DNA of 64,000 nucleotides from Ophioderma brevispina (Eukaryota; Echinodermata; Ophiuroidea; Amphilepidida; Ophiodermatidae): the NCBI GenBank assembly GCA_023653785.1, contig JAMKCH010010124.1, positions 62,001 to 126,000 of the forward strand, read 5' to 3'. The position numbers were made by a program, and so were the translations under genes. This document shows, piece after piece, positions 49,336-60,379 of the stretch (positions are counted from its first letter, which is position 1; the number at the start of each line of letters is the position of its first letter). The notes below the pieces were generated by a model. The model saw only the letters and a program-made list of their open reading frames with translations, made no database searches and had not been told where the DNA came from.

Positions 49336-51986
49336 ATTAGGTAATAGGTAATGGATGATCCAGATGCTGAGGTTTTAAGACAGCTATTGACAAAGATAAT
49401 ATGACCAATCTAGTTACCCTCGCACATTTTGAGATTTAAGTCTTAGCTTGCCACATTTGACACTGTATATACCAAGATAATCCAGTTACAGGATGATGTA
49501 TACAAGCAGAAGCAAAAGAAACTGAAGAAGTTTTAGAGCCATTGTGTATATATATAGGTTGTACTCAGTACCACTAACCTGGCTGCCGTAAAGATCGCAT
49601 GGCATCTGGAAAAAAATGCGTGGGAGGGGGTAAAATGTCTGCAAATGGACTAGTTGTTTTGAGAAAGTGATGGAATTTCATGATTGACATGGTAGACTGG
49701 TATGTTTTCTCAAACTATAAGTGGCATTGGTGAGATTCAGGCAATTTTCACCGCGCTCATCAATTTCACATCGATTTGCCCACTACTCGCCGTAGCGACT
49801 ATAGAGTGTCTTGTGTTGGGCGGTCTGATGTACCGCGAGTTTGGTGGTTCGTAACTAAACAAAACTTTCTGGTCACTATTTTTTGGTGGTTCGAACCTAA
49901 AAAAAATTCTGGTCACCATATGTTGAAAATGTTTTGTTATTTGGGTGATTTTAGCTTGTACTTGGTGTGATAATGTTGTTGTATTTCCTCTGTTAAATGT
50001 GAAAGAAACATGCTCAAGCTGCCATTTTTTCCACAGACTACTGTGTAAGTGAGTTAGTGGTGTTTAACCAATAGCTTTATACTTTCATCATAATAGCAAA
50101 CAAGTATCGTAAATATAGGTATTTAAACCCAGAATTGATGATCGATGAATATTGGTCCATGTACGTAACCAGACAATCATTTTTCTATGTTCATTTTTAT
50201 TGAAGGAAAAGACACACTATTACTATTTCCGTTTTGCTTAACACAAGTAGAAAAATGAGGCAATAGAAAAATGTGAACTTTTTTTTTTTTTTTATTTCTT
50301 GCCCCTATATCAACCAAGATTTTTTTGTCATTTTACTAAAGAATATAAAGATCTGAAACCGTGAATTTAAAGTTTTGTTTTTCGTACTTTCAACAAGGAA
50401 ACCTACCTTACCATGTTCATTTATCATCCTAAACAAGCAGAAAAATGCGCAATTGAAAAAAAAAAACATTAAATGACATTTTTTGGGTAGAAAAACGGAA
50501 AACGAAACCATTTTTCGTATTTGTTACACTAAAATAAGACAATCAGACAATTGAAAAAGGGTCAACAAGACGTAAAACCAGTCGTTTTCGTTTCTAATTT
50601 ACAAGAACGAGTGAAACGAAAGCATGTTATCTCTTTCCGAGAAGGAATAAGAAATAAGAAAATAGGCAATAGGAAAACGCGAATTTTAGGGTATGGTATT
50701 TCGATCTTTTTCAACCATGAAAAACAAGAAGAGAACACTGCCCTTTTTCTTTTTTCATACATTGAAGCATATGTTTTCTTACTACACTTTTAAAACAAGA
50801 TTAAAAGAAGTACAAAAATATGCAAATAATGTATAAAGTGGACTTGACAAGAAAGACAATTTTCTAAAATTAACATTTTTCCTATTGTTTGTTGTTTGTT
50901 TGTTTGTTTGTTGGTTGTTTTTTGCTTTTATTAAACAACAGGAAAGTAATAATAGGGTTGTTTTCTGTTCAATAAAATGGAATTGTGAAACGAAAACGGT
51001 GCTTGTCACGTGTATGGCAAGCCAAAAGGGTCACAACGTGCGCTGATCAAGATCTAATATTATATTGAATTTCGGGTCGAAAGAATCTTGGGTTGCTTCT
51101 ACAAAGTTATGAGGAAGTTAGCGAATTCTTACCCAAAGCAATTTGAAGAAATTAGCGAATTCTTACCCAATTAAAGCAATTTGAAGTTGGACATCGCAGA
51201 GAGTTTACTGGTGGTGTATGCACCATATCACCTTCAAATATACTCGATATCAAATTTATAATTTTGGTTGGACAATATTCAAACGCAATAGTCGTTTTGG
51301 CAAGAAATTTGTGACAATGAAAATGTTGTAGCGTCTTTATAGTTGGTTGTTGGTATGGGCCTATAGGTCTGCATGTTACATCATAATTTGCTTGTTTGGG
51401 CCACATAAATTACTGACGCTATTTTATGCAATTTTCACATTAGGCAACACGTACATCTTAAGTTTTTACAGAATAAAACTCGTCATCTGGTTTTTTTTTT
51501 TCAAAGGTTATGGTGGCACGTATAAGTATTGCGGATTATTTTTGTAATATAAAACTACATATTGGTTGAAGGATATTTTACACCAATTTACCAACGGCCA
51601 AAATGGTGGAGATGTATTAGAATAGGAAACCACAAAAATGAATGAATCAAAACAAGAACAAGGACAGAAATAATCCACCGCAAAGAAAACCATAAAGACA
51701 ATCTTTTCACTGATCGAAAGGTTAGAAATTGATACTTGTCCATTTTTTTCAAATAATGTAACAAATTCAGATTGCTATCCACATACAATACACCTACTCT
51801 ACTTGTTGTTTTTAAAGTTTACAAAATCGGACTTCTTCCCATAAATCTTTCCCCGCTGTTCTGGCGGCGTCCCTTGAATTTAATGCATATTGCAATTATG
51901 GTTCTGCCTGGCGAATGCCGAATGTTATAAATAAATAAATACAATCTCATTGGTTCACGACTTAATCTTTTTGGTAAAACAATGAC
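49336..51986. other. No gene seen; small direct repeats
   Basis: Contains a doubled TGGTGGTTCG...TCTGGTCAC unit (49841, 49885), a (TTTG)n run near 50888-50915, and a doubled TTAGCGAATTCTTACCCAA unit (51117, 51151). Numerous AAAAATG-rich AT stretches at 50200-50800. Confidence 0.5.
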
Positions 51987-52481
51987 ATGGAAGCATGCCT
52001 ACATACGATGCGTAGCTTTAAGGGGTTGTATAATTTTCATCCAGCATGCCTCCATACGATGCGTAGCTTTAAGGGGTTGTATAATTTTCATTCAGCATGC
52101 CTCCATACGATGCGTAGCTTTAAGGGGTTGTGCAATTTTCAATCCAGCATGCCTCCATACGATGCGTAGCTTTAAGGGGTTGTATAATTTTCATCCAGCA
52201 TGCCTCCATACGATGCGTAGCTTTAAGGGGTTGTGCAAGTTTCAATCCAGCATGTCTCCATACGATGCGTAACTTTAAGGGGTTGTGCAATTTTCAATCC
52301 AGCATGCCTCCATACGATGCGTAGCTTTAAGGGGTTGTATAATTTTCATCCAGCATGCCTCCATACGATGCGTAGCTTTAAGGGGTTGTGCAATTTTCAA
52401 TCCAGCATGTCTCCATACGATGCGTAGCTTTAAGGGGTTGTGCAATTTTCAATCCAGCATGCCTCCATACGATGCGTGGCT
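51987..52481 (+). repeat. Tandem array of ten 51/52-bp units
   Basis: The core CATACGATGCGTAGCTTTAA begins at 52002, 52053, 52104, 52156, 52207, 52259, 52311, 52362, 52414 and 52466. Two linker types alternate: GTATAATTTTCATCCAGC (51-bp period) and GTGCAATTTTCAATCCAGC (52-bp period). Since the period is mixed, the frames through it are not coding. An eleventh core is at 52817, after the inserted MITE. Confidence 0.95.
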
Positions 52482-52485
52482 TTAA

Positions 52486-52780
52486 AGGTCCCAGGAAATG
52501 AGATGATAAACCTACTCCAAATCTTTACGGAACATTCCATTTCAATAAACAGGGCCAGTAAAAAGAATACACTACCAATGAAATCTTAGTTTGAAACTAT
52601 GAGTTTCAGTCAGTGTCATGAATAGCTTCACATCAGTCACCTGGAATTTTCTATTACTCTCTGAAAAATCAATAGTTTCACTAATGATGCCATCACCAAC
52701 CCAAATATTGAATGCTTTCTAGTCCCTTCTTGTAGACTTGACACAAACCACATCAATTGTATTTGCATTTCCTGGGACCT
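52486..52780. mobile_element. 295-bp TTAA-flanked MITE inserted in the 51/52-bp array
   Basis: TTAA at 52482-52485 and 52781-52784; the uninterrupted unit reads GCTTTAAGGGG, so exactly TTAA was duplicated. Terminal inverted repeat AGGTCCCAGGAAATG, 15 bases, perfect. The interior has no coding content. Confidence 0.92.
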
Positions 52781-52784
52781 TTAA

Positions 52785-52850
52785 GGGGTTGTGCAATTTT
52801 CAATCCAGCATGACTCCATACGATGCGTAGCTTTAAGGGGTTGTGATAAG
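52785..52850 (+). repeat. End of the 51/52-bp array after the MITE
   Basis: Rest of the interrupted unit plus one more core (52817-52846), ending GGGGTTGTG. Confidence 0.9.
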
Positions 52851-53320
52851 TTGGTTGAGTACATCTTTGGTTACCTATTTTAAAAAAATAAAGAGAAGCA
52901 CGAGACAGCTCCTCATTCAAACATTAATTTTGATTTTTTTTTTTTTCAAATTGGGTATTTTTAGAACCAGAGATTTGAGAACCGAAAAGGTTGAAATGTT
53001 TATTCTTTCAAACAAAAGGTAAGCAAACAGTGAGACAGATGGTTTATATTAATTCTTTTATTGATTATTGCTATTCTGATGTGTACCAGAATGATACAAG
53101 TTGATATCATTAATACCCTGTTTTAAAGAATTACAGTTCCGACCTTTTCAGTCTCAATTAGAAAATTCCACATATACCCTTATCCAATGATTTGTTCCCA
53201 TGATAGCGCGCACACAAACCTGTATGATTTGGAACATGATGCCCTGCCTCGTACGGTAATTTGCTTTACTTCGGCATCACATGATCATGGGCTGTCAGGG
53301 AAAATCTCAAGCTAGGATTA
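52851..53320. other. No gene seen
   Basis: AT-rich spacer after the tandem array. Confidence 0.5.
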
Positions 53321-53611
53321 CTTGCGGGATGCTCTTTGGAAATCAGAATCGCTTTGTTCTACTGCAGAAGGACTATTCTCTTTGTATGAACTTTTCAAGA
53401 TGTTCCTTCGCGGAATGCCAAGTTCATTAGCAATTCTTTGACAAGTCAAGGCTGGATCCCATAGGACCAGTTGCCTTGAATGCTTTGATCTTTTCCCTGC
53501 ATACATTCCATTCGTAAGGTCAAGGAGGTAGTTTTGGCACAGGTAAGATAGCAGGTAGTTTGCATAATCCAAGGGTACACGATTAGCTGAAACTCTAGCA
53601 AATTTGTCATA
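53321..53611 (-). CDS. Possible terminal coding exon of an unrecognised gene
   Basis: On the minus strand a 97-codon open stretch follows TTTTTTAATGCTATAG, an acceptable splice acceptor, and runs to TAA just below 53321. The peptide (YDKFARVSANRVPLDYANYL to SDSDFQRASRK) has mixed, non-repetitive composition and a Ser/Lys-rich end, unlike the low-complexity frames elsewhere. It has no ATG start, so it could only be a 3' exon. I do not recognise a family, and no upstream exon was found in this window. It may equally be a transposon remnant or chance. Confidence 0.22.
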
Positions 53612-53809
53612 GGCCTATAGCATTAAAAAAGCCACTTAAGTGACTATTTATATGTGATGATGACTGCTGTTGAAACACAGTATTCAATCATGACTCTTTA
53701 TAATATAGGACCTATACAAACATGTCAGAATTGTGCAGATACAGCAATTAACACGAGAAAAAGAATGGACTTAACGATAATTCAGAGAACTTTGGAATTA
53801 AAACTTACT

Positions 53810-54086
53810 GGCTGGTATTCGGAAAGGGAGACTAACTTAGACCTGGGTTTAAAACCAGGGTTAGTCCTACATGAGTGGACCTTTTTTCCTTTCACATACT
53901 CTAAAATGTGCTGTAACGGGTGAGAAAATTCCTTATGGATGAGCCGTTCCCGCCCATCCATGAGGAATTTTCTCACCCGTTACATTTAACTTTCATAGTA
54001 TTTTGAAAGAAAAAAGTCCACTCGTGTAGGACCAACCCTGGTTTAAACCCAGGACTAAAGTTAGTCTCCCTTTCAGAATACCAACC
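53810..54086. mobile_element. Foldback MITE with GGCTGGTATTCGG ends, copy 2
   Basis: Same arms as 35094-35367, better conserved: AGGGAGACTAACTTAGACC with its complement, ACATGAGTGGACC, CGGGTGAGAAAATTCC. ACT flanks both ends (53807-53809, 54087-54089), a possible 3-bp duplication as in PIF/Harbinger. Transcripts would form a 130-bp hairpin. Confidence 0.85.
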
Positions 54087-55511
54087 ACTGAGATTAAGCA
54101 GAATTTCACGCAAATCTATCATCTCGCATTGTAATGATAGGTCTGCTTGCTAAAGAAGTTTTTCTACAATATAAATTGTACATGCGTGTGTGAATCTCGT
54201 TTTGAAAACATCGACCCATGACTTCTGTCTATACTTTGTTCTTTGAAGTTTCGGCACAATTTGTCATATCCCGTAAGATTGATAACGTGTGAACAAAAGC
54301 GAATTCGTGTATCCTGAGAAAATGCTAGGTTATTGTATAATCATGCATGTATTTTTACGGAGACTGTGGAACACATCCGAAATGTACTAAATTTACTGGT
54401 ACTGAAGCGCCCTCAGTAAGGTGACGACTGTGGTATGGATCAAAGTGGCGTATAAGTACGGACGACAGAGGACGTTTTGCTATCAGTTAATCACATTTTA
54501 TGTTTCAGGCATGGGTCTAATATGAAGCTCACAACTATTGCATACTTCAAATGAGTTTAGTGATGCAGAAGAGGCACGAATATAGTCAGATAAAAGCGAT
54601 CCGTTGACATCATATTACTTTGGTGTCCAAGGATTTCTGGGGAAAATTATTATCCACAACTTCTATCATTTCCATGTTAATCATTCTTCTCCTCTTCTTC
54701 CTCCTTATCCTTTATCTTCTCTTTCTTCCTCTTTTTATTGATTTCGCGTGTTTCGTCTAAAATACAATATTTATGTTCAAAATGTACCCTATGGTTTAGA
54801 AAATTTAACTTATTCGTCTGGCTAGGCGACCGTGCAGGCCTCTCCCTTCCTCGTCTGGCCGAACTTCTTCCAAGCTAGATTCGGGATTTTATTCAGACGA
54901 CAACAATGCTACTCACGTTCCAATCTGCAGATTCAAAAGCTTTTAATCATTAACTGCGATAAAGTTATGACATAAGGTGGGAATCCCACGAAGACTGCTA
55001 TGCAAAATCCCTTAAGCCATCATATCTTACCTTTTGACATTGTGAAAAGCTCAATCAAGCGTCTTATTATTAAGCCTTTTTCAATACAGGGAATCTCTTT
55101 TGATCCGTCAACTTTGTAAGGGCTTTATTGAGCATGAATTTCTTTTTGACTAATCGAAATCAAGGCAAAGCGGAATGTCATTCCAACAAATCCTTAAACG
55201 TCAATGTATACTCTCCACTTTTTAAAGCATGCACATTTACCATTTCAAAAACCATCATAGGTTGCATTTTTGGATGGAGAATTGTTAATTTGGCTCCTAC
55301 CGATAACTGGCAAGATCTTTATTTCGTAGATAAACGTATTTGACATAAAGAGGTTGTAACATGTAGCGGGATAACAATATTTTTCATCTTTTCGCAATTC
55401 GAACAAAAGTAACCCTCCATTTGTCGTCCATTAGTAATGTTTATATTGTACATAGTGTACACTTCAGGTCGATAGCCTTATGGTCTAGAAGAAGATGTGT
55501 TTTATCTATTT
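54087..55511. other. No gene seen; pyrimidine tract at 54685-54740
   Basis: CTTCTCCTCTTCTTCCTCC-type tract; otherwise no recognised feature. Confidence 0.5.
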
Positions 55512-55513
55512 TA

Positions 55514-56508
55514 CAGAGTGTGCCAAAAAGTGCAATATTCAGATATTATTTTTTGAAAGGTGAAAAGCCCTTTAAAAAACTGATACACTTCAATGGATAG
55601 AACAGTTTCTTAGCTACATAAAAAATGGCCCCGTTCAATTTGGACGATTTTAAAGGAAATTAGAGCATAATTATGAAAATATGTCAAATTCACGCTGGGC
55701 CACTCCCACTCTCTATGGTGGGAAATTGTTCTGGGCAATGGGAATTGAGAAAGCTGTTGAAACCTAATGGGACGGTTGACAAACCATTTTCAGTAGGCCA
55801 TCTTTCTTAGAAGATCATTTGCAAAGAGTGCATTCCTCTGTTGGACTGTGGTACAGATGCCAGCCAAGATCAATCCTTGTGATTCAGTTAAAAGATGATG
55901 GATTCAATATAATGTATTCCTTCTTGTGCTTGGATTTGCCGTTCGTTGTTCGTGTTTGTCCGAGTTTTTCTTTTCTGCTGTCTCTGCCTTTCGTGTTACC
56001 CACCAATCTCTTTCTAGTTAAGAAGGCTCACTCCATGTCTCTGGTATTTGTCAAAGTTTCATTTACTATATTCTTGTTTGGTAAGCGGCTATTACGAAAT
56101 TGCTGAGAACACAAACGCATGGTGTCTACATGGCTTCTGGTCTGAATTTCAACTGAATCACATGCTCTTCAGTGGTAAATTATTGATGTTGATGGTTACC
56201 AGGCTGAGGGCTAGCCATCTTGATGCAATCCTCAATGTGTAACGATTTAACTTTGATCTGAGATATAATGCACCTTTTTTTCCAATCAATACTACTACAT
56301 GAATTAAAACATTCAAATATTAATCTGTTCACACTTCTGCATCAAATCCAATGCCTTTTCAATACGTTTTCGCTACTTGCCAAGATTTAACATATCCAGG
56401 TGAAAGTGGCCCAAGTTAAATTTAAGTGTATCTCTGGATCTAGGGAAGATTAACACGGCAAATATTTGTAATATTTTTTCCGAATGTTGCATTTTTGGGC
56501 ACACTCTG
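55514..56508. mobile_element. 995-bp element with mariner-like ends at a TA site
   Basis: CAGAGTGTGCCAAAAAGTG at the left and CATTTTTGGGCACACTCTG at the right, with TA on both sides (55512-55513, 56509-56510). The match extends about 28 bases (GCAATATTC / GAATGTTGC). No D,D-type transposase was recognised; the 95-codon frame at 55819 shows only hydrophobic low-information sequence. Non-autonomous or decayed. Confidence 0.75.
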
Positions 56509-56510
56509 TA

Positions 56511-57384
56511 TTTAACTTTCTGAAGTAAACCTGGAAGTAAACACCACCAAAAGGTTTAGATGCCATTATATCCACGAACATGTTCAGATTAAACAGCGGT
56601 TAAAGACAATGGCCAGTTTCGATGGTTTGAGAGAAACTTCAATTCTCATCTATGTGATTAATAGCAATACAGACTCAAAGATAAATCTCCACTCCATCCC
56701 AAAATAATTATTTTGATATCTATTTAACCCAAACGTAACAACACGACAAAATAAAACAATTTTTTTTCTTATACAATTTTACGTTTATCAGTTTGGTAAA
56801 GAAGGTATCCACAAAGGCGAGTTGTTATTGTAACATTGAGTATAATTTCGTTTAAACACTAAGAACAATACGAATGCTATCAGTGCAGTTCAGTTGATTA
56901 TGACAGATCTTCTTTACTCAATTCTGATTTATACTATAATGACTATTATACTATCGGACTATGGCGTAATGTGATAAGAAGAGATTGTACCTAATACAAT
57001 ATCTCTAACAGAAAGGCCCAACTTCAGGAGTGAAATGAGCTCCAAATTTGGGTGAAAAACGTTTTCAATAATTAGTAATCCTGAAAGAAGGATCACTATA
57101 CAATTTAAATTATATAATGAATTAAGTATGGTATGAATGACGTGTACACTATACATTAAATCCGCGCTATGGGCTATACAAATCGCAATACCATACGAGT
57201 TAATATTCTTTTCAGCTGCTAGTCTGTTTATATTGATAGAGAATAAGAATTCGCCTTTGTTACTGATCTTAAGTTACAATCAACTTCATAAATTATATAT
57301 GTGATATAAGCAAGTCGGAGTTCATCAATGTACATTTGCCAGAATTCAACATCTATGGCACGCCAGATTTTGGTGGACATAAAA
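56511..57384. other. No gene seen
   Basis: AT-rich spacer before the CpG-rich minisatellite. Confidence 0.5.
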
Positions 57385-57486
57385 CGTCGAGGTTGACACA
57401 ACCGCGGCGAGTTTGTCAAAACCGCGGCGAGCCCTTGACACAACAGCGTCGAGTTTGACACGACCCTGTCGAGTTTGACACAACCG
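57385..57486 (+). repeat. CpG-rich minisatellite, about five units of 19-23 bp
   Basis: Variants of CGTCGAGTTTGACACAACC: CGAGGTTGACACAACCG, GCGAGTTTGTCAAAACCG, GCGAGCCCTTGACACAAC, GTCGAGTTTGACACGACC, GTCGAGTTTGACACAACC. High CpG against an AT-rich background. Confidence 0.85.
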
Positions 57487-57879
57487 CGTTCGCAGATATG
57501 ATTAATACTGAAATGATAAAACGTTGGTTCAAAAGCTATCATGCTCGTTTTCAGATCATGGAATCTTTGAACCGCAACCCAAAATGATCTAGAACGTACG
57601 TACGTGCTACCGATTACATACCCGCTACCTAAAACGGCTGATAAGATTTCTTTTTTTCCAACTCACTAATAGACGTGCGCTAGGATACTCCTAACTGAGT
57701 ATAGCAAGCCAGAATGCTTTAATCACTGTATTTCGTACAAAAAGGGCTACACCCTAGTCAGGCCTTCTGATGCCTTAGTTACGATGATGCAGAACTAGTT
57801 TCTGACGTAATAGTTCTAAGAAAAAATGTTTAGGCAGAAGTGAACATCGGTCTCGACGACCAAACAAGTCCCATGCCGC

Positions 57880-57962
57880 CACTGAGAGATGGGGAAAAGA
57901 GAGAGAGAAGATTAAGAGAAGAAAGAGGGGATGAGGGAGAAAGAGGGGAGAGAGAAGATAGT
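57880..57962. repeat. Polypurine (GA-rich) tract
   Basis: About 80 bases nearly all A and G, with GAGAGAGAAG and AGAGGGGAGAGAG runs. Confidence 0.85.
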
Positions 57963-58978
57963 CAGCGAGAGTGGGTATTATGCAGAAGTTCCGTCATCAT
58001 AGAAGCTTATAAACAGAAACATGTTTGGAAAAAGAAAATCTATGGAATACAATCAGTAAAACAGTAACAAAACAAAAAGAAACAGTATCCAGCACAGTTC
58101 CCTGTCATTACACTATATTTGAATTATTGATTGTATGTCATTGTTTGTATAGTCCTTTACTGGCTCGAACCTATCCAGGGCAAGCACATGACTGCGTCGC
58201 ATGTTGAACAAAACGACCTTTAAGGTTCAGAACTATGATATCTTCTATCGTTTTGCTACTAAATATACAGAGATTGTGTCCCTTCATCCTTTAATACAAC
58301 ACGAAATATCCTTTCGGGGTAATTTGGGGTGGGTTTTTACTACTCACCCTGTATTCCTGCAATCGGGTACTTTTTAGATTTCTTAAAAGTTTTCTAGGAG
58401 CAACAACGTCAAAGAACAGTAGGTTCCTATAGCCTGGATCCACCCCTAATCGTGTTTTATAGCGGAATCGTTTCCAAATGTAGAAAGTAGCATTGGTTTT
58501 CTCCCACTAGTACACTTGTACATTATAGCTACTTTGCCCTATTTTTTAGCGATACCTGCCAATGATATTTCCTCGTCGGATATAAGGCTCATATGGTGAT
58601 ATTTGATCTGATGAAAATCCCATAGAAATGATTTAATATAGAACCTGTAACCTCATGAAGTAAGTGAGTCTAGGTCGTCTAAGACTATTAAAACAGTTCC
58701 ACTGATACAATTGCTTAGAGACCTACTTCGAAGACAGCATTATTTGCGTCCGTACTCGTGTCAATTGAAGCAAATACTGGTACTGGCAGATTCATTATTC
58801 AACCATTTCGCAAAACTTGCCCTGACGTAAGACCACAACAAGTCAATTTAAATTAGTCTTTAACACAAATCGTATGTAACTTTTTCAAGGATGCAAATTG
58901 TGCACCATTTTTATTCCGGTCAGTGCATTATTCCGCAGCGTGGAAGCCTGATTTTGGGGGGGCATGAGATCAAAATGT
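57963..58978. other. No gene seen
   Basis: No repeat or coding signal noticed. Confidence 0.5.
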
Positions 58979-59125
58979 CTGATAAAGTATTTTTTTTCAG
59001 CTGATTATATCTTCTGAAAGGGTAATAAAATGGAACCAAGGTGGGTGGAAAATTGCGACCCTGGGCAATTTGAGAATCCAAGATGGCCGCCATTGGGCTT
59101 TAAACATTCATCCACCAAAACAAAA
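58979..59125 (-). repeat. Dispersed repeat with GGCGGCCATCTTG core, inverted copy
   Basis: Reverse complement of 61850-61985: TATCAGCTGATTATATC-type, GGTTCCATTTTAT, AATTGCCCAGGGTCGCAAT and GGCGGCCATCTTGGATTCTC in matching order. Confidence 0.7.
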
Positions 59126-60379
59126 AGTTCCCCAATGCCTCCCTCATATTTGGGAACTTTAGAAAATATGCAGCCCGAAAAACTCTATTTTTGATCAATT
59201 TGGCTACCTCCCACACAAAGATTCCTATTTTCACACCTCTGTCACAGGAATTTCCCTGGTTTGGGAAGGGCCAGCCTTACATCCGTATCCATTACCTATG
59301 TGGGTCACCTCGAAGGTTTTAACTCTCGTCTACCCAGAGTTTTTCGTAACTAGAGATAGGCATAGATGCCAGGCGTTGCGTCTGGCCAAATGAAGGGGCC
59401 AGCTGTACATTTATAGATGTTGTGGCGCATCCCCGGGCGCAGGGGGAGGGGGCATGATAGGGTATAGACATGTGCCAATCCTAAATGCTGGATACCACAT
59501 CAATAATGAAATTCCAAAAACTTTCCAAGGGCCCCTGGGTTGTTTGTTGAAGGCATGCTGAAGGGATTTCAATGTACTGGTACAAGTCTTGAACTGTTTT
59601 GATGTGTCACATCTTTTGTGTGTTAGCTCCTGTGGCTTGGAGAAGGAGGTTGTTTGATTGAGGATTCTGGTGGTGAGAGGATACATTACCCATCGGGGAA
59701 TGCATCCTCTCACCTACTGATTTTGCGGATGTTTTTCATCAACATCATCATTATACTATTTGGCTTAAAGTGTATCGCCAGCTTTCACCAACCTTTGGTA
59801 CGGTATTCACAATACGTTCGTCTTGTTGTCCGAGTGTAGACCTATTCATTTGATACGGTCCGATCCAGCTCATTTTAACCGTATTTTTTCGTCGAAATAA
59901 AATGAAATAAAAAAAAAAAAAAAAAATCTAATTAGTAACTTGAATACTCATTATTGGCTAAATTTTATAATGATGGAATATGAAAGATGAAGGGAAAAAA
60001 TAATTCGCCCCCGTGTGGGATTCCGAACCTGGGATGGCTGGTCACAGGTCAAGAACTTTTCCACCCGCCAAGCGGGATTATGTTTCTATGTTGGAAAATT
60101 TAAAAACCGTAACCTAATTAAAACAAAACGTCAAAACATTCTAAATTTACAATTTTGCGTAGCGAATAATGGTTCGATTGTAAAATCTAAACAATTACTA
60201 CAATCGGTCGAATTTGGTATCAATTTGAAGAGAAAAGATTGTTTGGGTGACTTTCCCGAGCACCGAATGCTCCGAGACGGCTTAAATCAGGTGATCCATT
60301 GTGTCCTTCCCCCCGATCTCATCTCGGGAGAGTACCCCCCCCCCCCCCCCGAAAAAAAAATGCTATCGTTACGTCACGG
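59126..60379. other. No gene seen; short match to the 13 kb repeat and homopolymer runs
   Basis: CCAGCCTTACATCCGTATCC at 59272 resembles CCAGCCTTACACCCATATCC at 13222. A run of about 20 A lies near 59907 and a run of about 16 C near 60337. Confidence 0.5.

Noticed and set aside
51982..52485. Repetitive frames with CLHTMRSFKGL-type peptides
   Set aside because: Arise from the 51/52-bp array; the mixed period destroys any common frame.
55819..56106. Possible transposase inside the mariner-like element
   Set aside because: The 95-codon frame lacks a helix-turn-helix or catalytic acidic residues in recognisable context.
60008..60075. Minus-strand tRNA-like segment with a GGTTCGGAATCC B-box-like motif
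   Set aside because: No acceptor stem, the T arm does not pair and the B box has an extra base; at most a tRNA-derived SINE scrap.
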